Of a stretch of DNA of 47,394 bases, positions 32,346 to 41,000 are shown one piece after another. Each line of letters opens with the position of its first letter. Positions within the stretch are counted from its first letter, which is position 1. A model generated the notes under the pieces. The model saw nothing but the letters and a program-made list of their open reading frames with translations, did not search any database and had not been told where the DNA came from. Made by a program: the position numbers and the translations under genes. Origin of the DNA: DASPWV01 sp046727855 (GTDB taxonomy: Bacteria; Acidobacteriota; Vicinamibacteria; Vicinamibacterales; UBA2999); the NCBI GenBank assembly GCA_046727855.1, contig JBKPDL010000074.1:1-47394 (forward strand), in the 5' to 3' direction.

Positions 32346-34829
32346 ATGCCCTACCTCTCCCTCGCGTTCACCAGTGCGCTCGTCGCCGGCCTGGCAGGCG
32401 GCGCGCTGTTCGATTCTGTACCGGCGTGGCTGCTCTCGCTCGCGCTTGCGCTGTCGTGGATCGCGGCGCTCCTGGCGTTTCAGCGTGCGTGGCCGCGCGT
32501 GCAACTGATCGCCTTGGCGGTCGCGGCCGTGTGCGCCGGCTGGTTACTCGGATCGGCGGCTGTCGATCGCGCGCTCAATCCGTCCTTGCGCGTGCTGCTG
32601 GAACAACGCTTCGGCGGGTTTGCGATGAGCGCCGCCGCAGACACGCGGCTCGATGAGCCCATCGTTGTCGAAGGACGCCTGCGCACCGACGCCGCGCCGA
32701 GCGCGACCGGTGTTGTGCTTCGTATCGACGTTGAGCGCGTGTGGCTCGGACCCTCCCCCGAGCCTGCCTTTGGCGGCGTATCTGTCACCGTCGTCGGCGC
32801 GCTGAGCACCAACGAGCTCACGCGCTGGACCGCTGGCCGTAGTGTACGCGCGCCGGCACTGCTGCGGCGACCCGCGCGGTATCTCGATTGGGGCCTGCCG
32901 GATCAGGAGCGAGCGATGGCCCGCCGCGGCGTGACGCTGGTGGGCACAATCAAAAGCGCCTCGCTCGTGCAGACGATCGCACGCGGCTGGTGGTGGGAAG
33001 AAGCCGCCGCCGCGGTGCGGGCCGCCACGCGTTCCGCAATTGGCGCCCATGTGCTGCCGCGCTCGGCGCAGGCCGCCGCCATCGCCACGGCCCTGCTCAT
33101 TGGCGATCGCGCGGCGATCGACGAGCAGACCGAACGGCGGTTGCAGGAAGCCGGCACGTATCACGTGATCGCGATCTCCGGTGGCAACATCGCGATTCTC
33201 GCCGGTTTATCCCTCGGCATCCTCAGTTGGCTTGGCCTGCGCGGACGAGTCGCCGCGCTCGCCACAATCGCCCTTCTCAGTTGCTACGCCATCGTGGCAA
33301 GCGGCGGCGCGTCGGTCGCGCGCGCGACGATGATGGCCGGAATCTATTTGGTGGTGCGGCTGATTGATCAGCGGACAGCTGCTGCCAACGCGATCGGGTT
33401 GAGCGCCGCGGCATTGTTGCTGACCAATCCGCTCACGATGTTCGACGTGGGCTTCTGGCTCACGTTCGGCGCGACGAGCGCGATTCTCGTCGGCCTGTCG
33501 CGGGTGCAGATGCCGCAGCAGCGGTGGACGGCTGCGGTGTTCGCCCTGTTTCTCTCCTCCGTGTGTGCGGAGTTGGCGCTCGCCCCGGTCGCCGCGACGA
33601 TCTTTCAGCGCGTGACGGTCGCGGGTCTGGTCCTCAACTTCGCCGCGATTCCGTGCATGACGATCGTGCAGCTTGCCGCGATGCTGCTGGTGGTGCTGCA
33701 CGTGGTCGGGATGACGGCCGTTGCGTCGTGGTTGGGCGTGGTGGTGGTGCAGGCCACAGGTGGACTGATCGGCAGCGCCCGACTGCTCGACGTTGCGCCC
33801 TGGCTCACCTGGCGCGTTCCCTCAGCCTCGGCTGTCGTTTTGTCGTTGTATTACGCGGCGTTGCTCTTGTGGTGGTGGACATCGCGATCGAGCGTGCGAT
33901 CGCGATCTCATCTCGCTCGCGCGTCGATGGCACTCGCCGCCTGTCTGTTCCTTTGGATCGTCGTGGCTCCGGCGGCACGCACCAGGGCACACGGCGATGG
34001 GCGCCTGCATCTGACGCTGATCGATGTCGGACAAGGCGATGCGATGCTCGTGACCTTTCCCAACGGCTGCACGCTGGTCGTCGATACTGGGGGCGTCACT
34101 GTAAAGGGCGACTTCGATATCGGCGATCGCGTGCTCGGACCGGCGCTGCGGGCGCGCCAGTTGCTGCGCCTCGACTACCTTGTCGTGACGCACGGCGATC
34201 CCGATCATATCGGCGGGGCGCGCGCGATCGTGCGCGACTTTCAGCCGCGCGAAGTGTGGTGGAGCGTGCCGGTCGCCAATCACGAACCGACCGCGCGGGT
34301 CCGCGCGGAAGCCGAGCGCGCACGTGCCAGCTGGCGGACGCTGCAACGCGGCGATGGCGTCGAGATCGGCGGCGTCGACGTGCGCGTTCTCCACCCACCT
34401 GCACCTGACTGGGAGCGTCAAAAGGTCCGCAACAACGACTCGATCGTTCTCGAGCTGCGCTTCGGTCGCGTGTCGATGCTGCTCACGGGCGACATCGGCA
34501 GGGAAGTCGAGCAGGAAATCCTTGCGTCTCTCGATCTGCTGCCAATGGTCGTCCTCAAGGTCCCGCACCACGGCAGCGGCACGTCGAGTTCGGAAGAGTT
34601 TGTGCAGCGTCTGAAGCCCGCGGTCGCACTCATCGGGGTCGGCCGCGCCAACCCTTACGGCCATCCCGTACCGTCTGTGCTCGAGCGGTATCGGGAGCAA
34701 GGCACCGAGATCTTCCGCACCGATCGCGATGGCGAAGTCGAAGTGACAACGGACGGCGCGACCGTCGACGTTCGAACATTCACGATGCGGTCGTGGCAAC
34801 GAGCTGGTGGAATGGATTCCGAGCGATAA
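32346..34829 (+). CDS. comEC: ComEC/Rec2-family DNA internalisation protein
   Basis: Inner-membrane channel for DNA uptake in natural transformation. 827 residues: N-terminal membrane segments (LSLAFTSALVAGLAGGALFD), a soluble OB-like domain (about 90-170), the multi-helix competence domain with RSAQAAAIATALLIGDRAAI and ETGTYHVIAISGGNIA-type sequence (here EAGTYHVIAISGGNIAILAG), and a C-terminal metallo-beta-lactamase domain beginning LIDVGQGDAMLVTFPNGCTL with metal motif VTHGDPDHIGGA and VLKVPHHGSGTSSSEEF. All domains are complete. No other competence genes are nearby. It lies 176 bp after carB on the same strand and converges with mazG. Confidence 0.95.
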   Translation: MPYLSLAFTSALVAGLAGGALFDSVPAWLLSLALALSWIAALLAFQRAWPRVQLIALAVAAVCAGWLLGSAAVDRALNPSLRVLLEQRFGGFAMSAAADTRLDEPIVVEGRLRTDAAPSATGVVLRIDVERVWLGPSPEPAFGGVSVTVVGALSTNELTRWTAGRSVRAPALLRRPARYLDWGLPDQERAMARRGVTLVGTIKSASLVQTIARGWWWEEAAAAVRAATRSAIGAHVLPRSAQAAAIATALLIGDRAAIDEQTERRLQEAGTYHVIAISGGNIAILAGLSLGILSWLGLRGRVAALATIALLSCYAIVASGGASVARATMMAGIYLVVRLIDQRTAAANAIGLSAAALLLTNPLTMFDVGFWLTFGATSAILVGLSRVQMPQQRWTAAVFALFLSSVCAELALAPVAATIFQRVTVAGLVLNFAAIPCMTIVQLAAMLLVVLHVVGMTAVASWLGVVVVQATGGLIGSARLLDVAPWLTWRVPSASAVVLSLYYAALLLWWWTSRSSVRSRSHLARASMALAACLFLWIVVAPAARTRAHGDGRLHLTLIDVGQGDAMLVTFPNGCTLVVDTGGVTVKGDFDIGDRVLGPALRARQLLRLDYLVVTHGDPDHIGGARAIVRDFQPREVWWSVPVANHEPTARVRAEAERARASWRTLQRGDGVEIGGVDVRVLHPPAPDWERQKVRNNDSIVLELRFGRVSMLLTGDIGREVEQEILASLDLLPMVVLKVPHHGSGTSSSEEFVQRLKPAVALIGVGRANPYGHPVPSVLERYREQGTEIFRTDRDGEVEVTTDGATVDVRTFTMRSWQRAGGMDSER

Positions 34830-34959
34830 GGTATCGCGCTGCGCGACGCTGTCCATTCGTGACGAGAAATCGTCCGAAGCAGGCCGCAGACGCGAAGCTG
34901 ACAAATCGCCCACCGCGCGTCCCAAAGCGTCGTCGCCTGCGCGCCATCGAGCCGAGCCT

Positions 34960-35784
34960 CTACGCGTGCTTCTTCACTGCTTGCCAATGCGCTTCTAATT
35001 GTGAAAGCGATAGGTCCCGCAGCTGCTGTCCCGCGTCCTTGACCTGCGTTTCCATCGCTGTGAACCGCCTCTGAAACTTGTCGTTCGCGCGTCTCAGGGC
35101 CGCCTCGGGCTCGATGCCCATCTTCCGAGCGAGGTTGGCCAGCGCGAAAAAGAGGTCGCCCATCTCTTCCTCGACATGCGCGGGGTCCACCCTCGGTGTG
35201 GTCGCAGCCTCGCGGAGCTCCGCGACTTCCTCTTCGATTTTCTCGAGCACGTCCGTCGCTTCCTGCCAGTCGAAGCCGACGGCCGCGGCGCGGGCACTGA
35301 GTTCGTAGGCGCGCAGCAAGGCGGGCAACGTTTTCGGCACGCCGCCCAGAATCGTCTTCTCGGGACGCGCCGCGTCCTCGCGTTCGCGGGCTTTCAGATC
35401 CTCCCATTTTTCGACCACTTCGCTCGCCGTCATCCGTTCGCTCGACTTGGCGAGCGGGACACCAGCACGCGTGAAGACGTGCGGGTGGCGGCCAATCAGC
35501 TTGTCGATGATCGCCTGCACCGCGTCGCCGATGGTGAAACGCCCACTTTCCTCGGCGATTTGCGCTAGAAACACCGCTTCGTAGAGGAAATCGCCGAGCT
35601 CCTCCTTGAGCGCATCCAGGTCGCCGCGGTCGAGCGCGTCGAGCAATTCGTAGGTCTCCTCGAGCACGAACGGCCGCAGCGAGCTGAGCGTCTGCTCGCG
35701 ATCCCACGGGCAGCCATGCGGACTCCGCAGTGTGCGCATCACCTGCACGAGCCGGTCGAAGCGTGCGCCGGCGGTCTCTTCCAT
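34960..35784 (-). CDS. mazG: Nucleoside triphosphate pyrophosphohydrolase MazG
   Basis: Hydrolyses NTPs to NMP and pyrophosphate, cleaning the nucleotide pool and lowering stress signals. 274 residues with two MazG helical domains: the first has CPWDREQTLSSLRPFVLEET and LKEELGDFLYEAVFLAQI; the second has VEEEMGDLFFALANLARKMG with the ExxE and ExxD metal motifs (EELGD, EEMGD). It is divergent from the DUF1844 gene with only 23 bp between the start codons. TACGAT on the minus strand lies seven nt before its ATG. Confidence 0.95.
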   Translation of the reverse strand: MEETAGARFDRLVQVMRTLRSPHGCPWDREQTLSSLRPFVLEETYELLDALDRGDLDALKEELGDFLYEAVFLAQIAEESGRFTIGDAVQAIIDKLIGRHPHVFTRAGVPLAKSSERMTASEVVEKWEDLKAREREDAARPEKTILGGVPKTLPALLRAYELSARAAAVGFDWQEATDVLEKIEEEVAELREAATTPRVDPAHVEEEMGDLFFALANLARKMGIEPEAALRRANDKFQRRFTAMETQVKDAGQQLRDLSLSQLEAHWQAVKKHA

Positions 35785-35791
35785 GCGATGG

Positions 35792-35801
35792 ATCGTATAC
35801 T
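35792..35801. promoter_or_regulatory. Overlapping divergent -10 boxes for mazG and DUF1844 gene
   Basis: On the plus strand TATACT (35796-35801) stands six nt before the GTG of the DUF1844 gene. On the minus strand TACGAT (35797-35792) stands seven nt before the mazG ATG. The two boxes share two bases. With 23 bp between start codons neither gene has room for a leader with ribosome-binding site, so both mRNAs are probably leaderless. Confidence 0.5.
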
Positions 35802-35807
35802 GGCAGA

Positions 35808-36098
35808 GTGAGTGAAGAGAACGAACGCCACAAAGTGAGCTTTGTCGCCTTCGTGTTGTCGCTCGCCAGCAACGCGGCCGTGCACTTCGGCGATTTGCCC
35901 GATCCGATCACCAACGAAAAGCGGCCCGCCGATCTCGACACGGCGGCACAGTTAATCGATTTGCTGGCGATGCTCGAAGAGAAGACGCGCGGAAACCTGA
36001 CCGCCGAAGAGCGGCAATTGATCGATCAGGTGATCTTCGAGCTCCGGATGCGCTACGTCGACGCCAAGAAGCAGCAAAGCCCGATCATCCAGCCTTGA
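35808..36098 (+). CDS. DUF1844 protein
   Basis: A 96-residue protein of the DUF1844 family, of unknown function, widespread in Acidobacteria and delta-proteobacterial groups. Starts VSEENERHKVSFVAFVLSLA at GTG 35808. The conserved core SLASNAAVHFGDLPDP, AAQLIDLLAMLEEKTRGNLT and IDQVIFELRMRYVDAKK matches the family along its length. Its stop overlaps the proposed TTG start of the next gene (TTGA), so the two are coupled. It is predicted cytoplasmic and mostly helical. Confidence 0.9.
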   Translation: MSEENERHKVSFVAFVLSLASNAAVHFGDLPDPITNEKRPADLDTAAQLIDLLAMLEEKTRGNLTAEERQLIDQVIFELRMRYVDAKKQQSPIIQP

Positions 36099-36901
36099 AT
36101 CCTTCGCCTGCAACCGGGGCACGTTCCGCCCGGGTTACCTTTCTTGGCACCGGCACGTCCCACGGTGTGCCGATGATCGGCTGCACGTGTGGTACGTGCC
36201 GCTCGACCGACCCGCACGATCGCCGCCTGCGGCCCTCTATTCACATTGCCGTGCGCAACGGACCGTCGGTGCTGGTCGATACCGCGACCGACTTGCGTCA
36301 ACAGGCGCTGACGCACGGTCTCACACGCATCGATGCGATTCTGTTTACTCACAGCCACGCCGATCACGTGATGGGACTCGACGAAATCCGACGATTCAAC
36401 ATGCTTCAGGGCGGCTCGATTCCCGCCTACGCCGACGAGCGCACGTCAGAAGACCTGCGCCGCACGTTCAGTTACATCTTCGATCCGCCCGACCAGCCAG
36501 GCGGCGGCATTCCACAAATCGAGCTCCGGCTGATTCGCGACGGCTTTGCCATCGACAATCTTGCGGTGACGCCGGTGCCGATCATGCACGGCGCGCGGCC
36601 GATCCTCGGCTTCCGCTTCGGATCGTTTGCCTATCTGACCGACTGCAGTGCGATCCCTGAGACTTCGTTTGGGCTGCTGAACGGAGTCGACGTGCTGGTG
36701 CTCGACGCCCTGCGCCATCGCCCGCATCCGACGCATTTCAGCGTCGCCGAGGCGCTCGCAATCGTCGCACGGATGGGGCCTCGAGAAACCTATTTCACCC
36801 ACATGTGCCACGACCTCCCGCACGCGGCCACCAATCGATCGCTGCCGACCGGTGTGGCGCTCGCGTACGACGGCCTGACGCTGGATGTCGAGGTTGGGTA
36901 G
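36095..36901 (+). CDS. PhnP-like metallo-beta-lactamase-fold phosphodiesterase
   Basis: A 268-residue hydrolase of the PhnP / RNase Z-like branch of the metallo-beta-lactamase fold. Features: VTFLGTGTSHGVPMIGCTCG with the extra Cys pair typical of PhnP-like proteins (CTCGTC), the metal motif THSHADHVMGLDEIRR, HGARPILGFRFGSFAYLTDC and the late His in FTHMCHDLPH. PhnP itself cleaves cyclic ribose phosphates; the phosphonate pathway is absent here, so the substrate is uncertain. The TTG start overlaps the DUF1844 stop. Confidence 0.85.
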   Translation: MNPSPATGARSARVTFLGTGTSHGVPMIGCTCGTCRSTDPHDRRLRPSIHIAVRNGPSVLVDTATDLRQQALTHGLTRIDAILFTHSHADHVMGLDEIRRFNMLQGGSIPAYADERTSEDLRRTFSYIFDPPDQPGGGIPQIELRLIRDGFAIDNLAVTPVPIMHGARPILGFRFGSFAYLTDCSAIPETSFGLLNGVDVLVLDALRHRPHPTHFSVAEALAIVARMGPRETYFTHMCHDLPHAATNRSLPTGVALAYDGLTLDVEVG

Positions 36902-36929
36902 CGTCTTGATAAAATCCTCGAGTTTCAGC

Positions 36930-37868
36930 ATGGAGGTTGTGCGCTTTCCATATGAACCCCGTCCCGCCCGCTGGGTCCAGCCCGTGCTGGCGCTTGGGAA
37001 CTTCGACGGCCTCCATCGCGGTCACATCAAGATTATCGAGCGCGTGCGCCGTGTGGCGGCCGAACGTGGCGGCACCTCGCTGGTGCTCACCTTCGACCCG
37101 CATCCTCCCCGCATCGTGCGTCCCGACAAGGCACCGCCACTCCTGATGACGCTCGATCAGAAGATCGAGGCGCTGGCGAGGGCGGGCATCCAGGGCGTCG
37201 CGATTGTGACCTTCACCCACGAGCTCTCACGTTGGGAACCCGAAGCCTTCGTCAAAACCGTGCTCGTGGACTGGCTCCGCGTCGCCGAAGTCTGGGTGGG
37301 TGCCGACTTTTTGTTCGGGCGCGATCGCTCTGGCAACTTTTCGCTGCTGCGCGCGCTCAGCGGGCAGTACGGGTTCCGCGCCGAAAAGATCGACCCGGTC
37401 CGTTACAAGGAATTCGTCGTCTCGAGCACCCGGATCCGGCGCCTGGTGGCCGAAGGACGCGTTGATGAAGCGAGCGCGCTGCTCGGCCATCATTTCTACA
37501 TCGACGGCACGGTCGTGCGGGGGGCGGGGCGAGGACGGGAGCTGGGCGTGCCGACCGCCAACCTCGAAACGCAGAACGAGCTGGTTCCGCCGCATGGCGT
37601 CTACGCGACTACCGCCACCGTCGACGGCGTCGTCCATCCAAGTGTGACCAATGTCGGGCTGCGACCCACGTTCAGCTCGGAGCCGAAGACAACCATCGAG
37701 ACGCATATTCTCGGCTTCAGCGCGGACTTGTACGGTCGCCAAGTTCGCCTTGGCTTCGTCCAACGCCTGCGCGACGAACGGCGTTTTGCAGACGTTGACG
37801 CGCTCAAGGCGCAAATCGACGCCGACGTGCGACGCGCAGCCCGATTGTTCGATAGACTTTCCGTCTAA
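36930..37868 (+). CDS. ribF: Bifunctional riboflavin kinase / FAD synthetase
   Basis: Converts riboflavin to FMN and then FAD. 312 residues from ATG 36930 (MEVVRFPYEPRPARW). The N-terminal adenylyltransferase domain has LALGNFDGLHRGHIKIIERV, LTFDPHPPRIVRPD, VWVGADFLFGRDRSGN and VVSSTRIRRLVAEG; the C-terminal kinase domain has GRGRELGVPTANLE and SVTNVGLRPTF. Complete and of normal length. No clear ribosome-binding site. The stop TAA shares a base with the ATG of the next gene. Confidence 0.97.
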   Translation: MEVVRFPYEPRPARWVQPVLALGNFDGLHRGHIKIIERVRRVAAERGGTSLVLTFDPHPPRIVRPDKAPPLLMTLDQKIEALARAGIQGVAIVTFTHELSRWEPEAFVKTVLVDWLRVAEVWVGADFLFGRDRSGNFSLLRALSGQYGFRAEKIDPVRYKEFVVSSTRIRRLVAEGRVDEASALLGHHFYIDGTVVRGAGRGRELGVPTANLETQNELVPPHGVYATTATVDGVVHPSVTNVGLRPTFSSEPKTTIETHILGFSADLYGRQVRLGFVQRLRDERRFADVDALKAQIDADVRRAARLFDRLSV

Positions 37869-38167
37869 TGGAGCCGAGGTCCTTCGAATTCGTGTTGACC
37901 ATGCCGGGCGATTCGCGGCTGGTCGAGGCCGTGCGCAATCTGTCGGTGCACGCGGCCGCCTATGCCAACGCCGCCAGCGCCGCCGGGCAGACGTTTGCCG
38001 ACAACGTGGTGAAAACCACAGAAGCAGTGATCAGGGCCACCGGCATTCAGAATGCGCCGCTCGAATTCCGCTTCGGCGGCGACACGCGGGCCGTCAGCGT
38101 CATCATCAGCTGGTCGCGCAACGGCGCGCGCGAGAGCCGCGAGGTCCGCCAGCCGCTTTCGTCGTAG
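37868..38167 (+). CDS. Conserved-looking small protein of unknown function
   Basis: I do not recognise this 99-residue protein. It starts MEPRSFEFVLTMPGDSRLVE, directly overlapping the ribF stop, and ends nine bases before cysS, so it is part of the ribF-cysS operon. No signal peptide or membrane segment is present. The pattern (a beta-strand start, then LVEAVRNLSVHAAAYANAAS and KTTEAVIRATG helices, then APLEFRFGGDTRAVSVIISW) vaguely recalls the ATPase/anti-sigma GHKL fold, whose members begin with a helix-rich N-box, but no nucleotide-binding glycine motif is visible. Coding is supported by position and tight spacing. Confidence 0.72.
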   Translation: MEPRSFEFVLTMPGDSRLVEAVRNLSVHAAAYANAASAAGQTFADNVVKTTEAVIRATGIQNAPLEFRFGGDTRAVSVIISWSRNGARESREVRQPLSS

Positions 38168-38176
38168 TCGGCCGCT

Positions 38177-39589
38177 ATGCAGCTTTACAACACCCTGACA
38201 CGCAGGGAAGAGGAGTTTGCGCCGTTCGCCGGGGACACGGTGCGCATGTACACATGCGGCCTGACGGTGTACGCGCGCGGTCACATCGGCAATTTCCGCA
38301 CGTTTGTGGCGATCGACGTCCTGCGCCGCGCCCTGAAATATATCGGCGGTTGGAAGATGCGGCAGGTCACGAATTTCACGGACGTCGACGACAAGACCAT
38401 CGCCGGCGCCCAGCGCCAGGGGGTGTCGCTGCGGGAATACACCGACCGCTTCATCGCTGCCTTTCTCGAGGACGCGGAGGCGCTTGGCCTCGAGCAGGTC
38501 GAGGAGATGCCGCGGGCGACGGACGAACTCAATCTACGCGCCATGACCGACCTCATCTGCCTGCTCGCCGAACGCGGGCACACCTACGCCAGCGACGGCT
38601 CTATCTACTTCAAGATCTCCACGCTCCCGGACTACGGCAAGCTCGCGCGGCTGGATCACGACGGCATGCAATCCGGCGCGCGTGTCGACTCCGATAGTTA
38701 CGGCAAAGAGGACGCGCGCGATTTCGTCTTGTGGAAGGCCACCAGGCCCGACGAGCCCACCTGGGACCTGGGCCTCGGCCCCGGCCGGCCCGGATGGCAC
38801 ATCGAATGCTCGGCGATGGCGATGCGGCTGCTGGGTGATCTGCCGATCGATATCCACACCGGCGGCGTCGATCTGATCTTTCCGCATCACGAGAACGAGA
38901 TTGCGCAAAGCGAAGGCGCGACGGGCAAGCCGTTTTCGCGCTTCTGGGTGCACGCCGATCACCTGCTCGTCGATGGACAGAAGATGTCGAAATCGGTCGG
39001 CAACGTCTACACGCTCAAAGACGTCACCGATCGCGGCCATCGCGTCTCGGCGCTGCGTTATCTGCTGCTGTCGGGGCACTATCGCAAGCAGCTGAATTTC
39101 ACGTGGAGCGGGCTCGAGCAGGCCGAAGAAGCGTTGACGCGCCTGTCGGATTTCCTCGGGCGGCTCGCGACCGTCACGCGCGACGGTACGCACCCATCCG
39201 TCCAGGAGCGCGTCGTGCGCGCGCGACGCGAGTTCGACGCCGCGTTGAGCAGCGACCTGAATACGTCGGCCGGATTCGGGGCGATCTTCGACCTCGTGCG
39301 TGCGGTCAATTCCTCGATAGACGAGGGAGAAATCGGGACCGGCGACGTGCCGGCGATCACCGCCGCCTTCGATCACTTCGACCGTGTGCTGGGCGTCATG
39401 TCGCTGCGCCGCGCTGAAGACGAACGCCCGCCGCTGCCGATCGCTGAGATCGAGAAATTGATCGAAGATCGTCACGCTGCGCGTCGGCGGCGCGACTTCG
39501 CGGAAGCCGATCGCATTCGCAAACACCTCTCGGATCGCGGCGTGCTGTTGGAGGACAGTGCGCAAGGCACGCGCTGGAAGCGTGCGTAA
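38177..39589 (+). CDS. cysS: Cysteinyl-tRNA synthetase
   Basis: Class I synthetase for tRNA-Cys. 470 residues. Zinc and substrate site Cys27 (YTCGLTVY), HIGN at 36-39 in RGHIGNFRTF, GWHIECSAM, the zinc His pair in FPHHENEIAQSE, and KMSKSVGN as the second signature. The C-terminal helical DALR-like domain begins near 330. Complete. Start is ATG 38177 without an evident ribosome-binding site. It is coupled to the small unknown gene and followed by a REP-like hairpin. Confidence 0.98.
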   Translation: MQLYNTLTRREEEFAPFAGDTVRMYTCGLTVYARGHIGNFRTFVAIDVLRRALKYIGGWKMRQVTNFTDVDDKTIAGAQRQGVSLREYTDRFIAAFLEDAEALGLEQVEEMPRATDELNLRAMTDLICLLAERGHTYASDGSIYFKISTLPDYGKLARLDHDGMQSGARVDSDSYGKEDARDFVLWKATRPDEPTWDLGLGPGRPGWHIECSAMAMRLLGDLPIDIHTGGVDLIFPHHENEIAQSEGATGKPFSRFWVHADHLLVDGQKMSKSVGNVYTLKDVTDRGHRVSALRYLLLSGHYRKQLNFTWSGLEQAEEALTRLSDFLGRLATVTRDGTHPSVQERVVRARREFDAALSSDLNTSAGFGAIFDLVRAVNSSIDEGEIGTGDVPAITAAFDHFDRVLGVMSLRRAEDERPPLPIAEIEKLIEDRHAARRRRDFAEADRIRKHLSDRGVLLEDSAQGTRWKRA

Positions 39590-39607
39590 CGCTGCAGTCA
39601 CATGTAG

Positions 39608-39627
39608 CGCGGACCTTTAGGTCCGCG
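39608..39627. repeat. REP-like palindrome after cysS
   Basis: Perfect hairpin with arms CGCGGACCT and AGGTCCGCG and a two-base loop, preceded by GTAG. Same family as the elements at 23147-23282 and 41001-41020. Confidence 0.85.
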
Positions 39628-39662
39628 ACGACCCAAGAGACCACTCACGCTTCCCGTCAGGA

Positions 39663-39668
39663 TAAGAT
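39663..39668 (+). promoter_or_regulatory. TAAGAT -10 box directly before the aminotransferase gene
   Basis: TAAGAT is followed by six nt (CACGTC) and the ATG at 39675. No ribosome-binding site fits; the arrangement is the same as at alaS and rsmE. Confidence 0.45.
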
Positions 39669-39674
39669 CACGTC

Positions 39675-41000
39675 ATGTCCGTGCCGCAGATCAAAACGGC
39701 CCTCCCCGGTCCCAAAGCCAAAGCGCTCATTGAGCGCGACGCGAAAGTCGTTTCGCCCTCCTATACGCGCAGTTATCCCTTCGTCATGGCTCGCGGTCGT
39801 GGTGCTACCGTCGAGGATGTGGATGGCAACGTCTTTCTCGATTGCGCGGCCGGCATTGCGGTGAACTCCACCGGCCACTCGCATCCCGAGGTCGTGGCCG
39901 CCATCGTCGATCAGGCGCAGAAGTTCCTGCACATGTCCGGCACCGACTTTTATTACGAACCGCAAGTCCGTCTGGGCGAGGAGATGGAGGCGGTGGCGCC
40001 GTTTTCCGGGCCCAAGCGATCGTTTTTTTCCAATTCCGGGAGCGAAGCGGTTGAGGCCGCCATCAAGCTGGCGCGATATCACACCAGGCGCCACGGGATT
40101 ATCGCGTTTCTCGGCAGCTTTCACGGACGCACGCTCGGGGCGCTGTCGCTGACGTCGAGCAAGGCAATTCAGCGAAAGGGATTCGGTCCGCCGCTCGGCG
40201 GCACGTATCACGCGCCGTTTGCCAATTGCTATCGCTGCCCGCTCGGCCTGCGGCCGGATGGATGCGACGCGGCCTGCCTCGACTTTCTCGAAGATCAGGT
40301 GCTCGTGCACCTCGTCTCGCCCGACGAAGTCGCGGCCATCGTCGTCGAGGCAATTCAAGGCGAAGGCGGCTACGTAGTTCCGCCTGCGCAGTTCCATCAT
40401 CGCCTTCGCGAGCTCACCAAGAAGCACGGCATGCTGCTCGTGGTGGACGAAGTGCAATCCGGCATGGGGCGCACCGGAAAAATGTTTGCGATCGAGCACT
40501 TCGGCGTCGAACCGGACGTGGTCACGGTGGCCAAGGGCGTCGCTTCTGGATTGCCGCTCGGGGTAACGACCGCGAAATCTGAGATGATGGCGTGGCCGCC
40601 TGGCGCGCATGCGAGCACGTTCGGCGGCAATCCCGTGTCGTGCGCGGCGGCGCTGGTTACGATCAAGCTGTTGAAAGAGAAGCTGATGGCGAATGCGGCG
40701 GCCGTGGGCGCGCATTTCATCGATCGTATCAAGGCGCTGCAGGAGAAGCACGCGATCATCGGCGATGTGCGCGGCAAGGGTCTCATGATCGGCGTTGAGC
40801 TGGTGAAGGATCGCAAGACGAAGGAGCGCGCGATCAAAGAACGCGATCAGCTGGTCGACGAGTGTTTCAAGCGCGGCCTTCTCGTATTGGGCGCCGGCCG
40901 CAATGCGCTGCGCCTGTCGCCGCCGCTCGTGCTGAGCAAAGACGAAGCTGACATCGCGGCCGGAATTCTCGATGAAGCACTCGCGACGATTCGTACGTAG
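39675..41000 (+). CDS. Class III aminotransferase (GabT/ArgD-like)
   Basis: PLP-dependent omega-aminotransferase, 441 residues. Key parts: VDGNVFLDCAAGIAVNSTGH, phosphate-binding FSNSGSEAVEAAIKLAR, SFHGRTLGALSLT, the Asp of LLVVDEVQSGMGRTGK and PLP lysine Lys287 (VTVAKGVASGLPLG). An insert holds four cysteines (Cys185, Cys188, Cys197, Cys201: NCYRCPLGL...GCDAAC), seen in archaeal-type members of this family. The likely substrate is an omega-amino acid such as 4-aminobutyrate or ornithine; the sequence does not decide between them. It is not in an arginine operon. A REP-like hairpin starts at the base after its stop. Confidence 0.9.
   Translation: MSVPQIKTALPGPKAKALIERDAKVVSPSYTRSYPFVMARGRGATVEDVDGNVFLDCAAGIAVNSTGHSHPEVVAAIVDQAQKFLHMSGTDFYYEPQVRLGEEMEAVAPFSGPKRSFFSNSGSEAVEAAIKLARYHTRRHGIIAFLGSFHGRTLGALSLTSSKAIQRKGFGPPLGGTYHAPFANCYRCPLGLRPDGCDAACLDFLEDQVLVHLVSPDEVAAIVVEAIQGEGGYVVPPAQFHHRLRELTKKHGMLLVVDEVQSGMGRTGKMFAIEHFGVEPDVVTVAKGVASGLPLGVTTAKSEMMAWPPGAHASTFGGNPVSCAAALVTIKLLKEKLMANAAAVGAHFIDRIKALQEKHAIIGDVRGKGLMIGVELVKDRKTKERAIKERDQLVDECFKRGLLVLGAGRNALRLSPPLVLSKDEADIAAGILDEALATIRT

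Noticed and set aside
34655..35941. A 428-codon minus-strand frame overlapping comEC, mazG and the DUF1844 gene
   Set aside because: It is a shifted shadow of mazG; the real MazG motifs are in the other minus frame.
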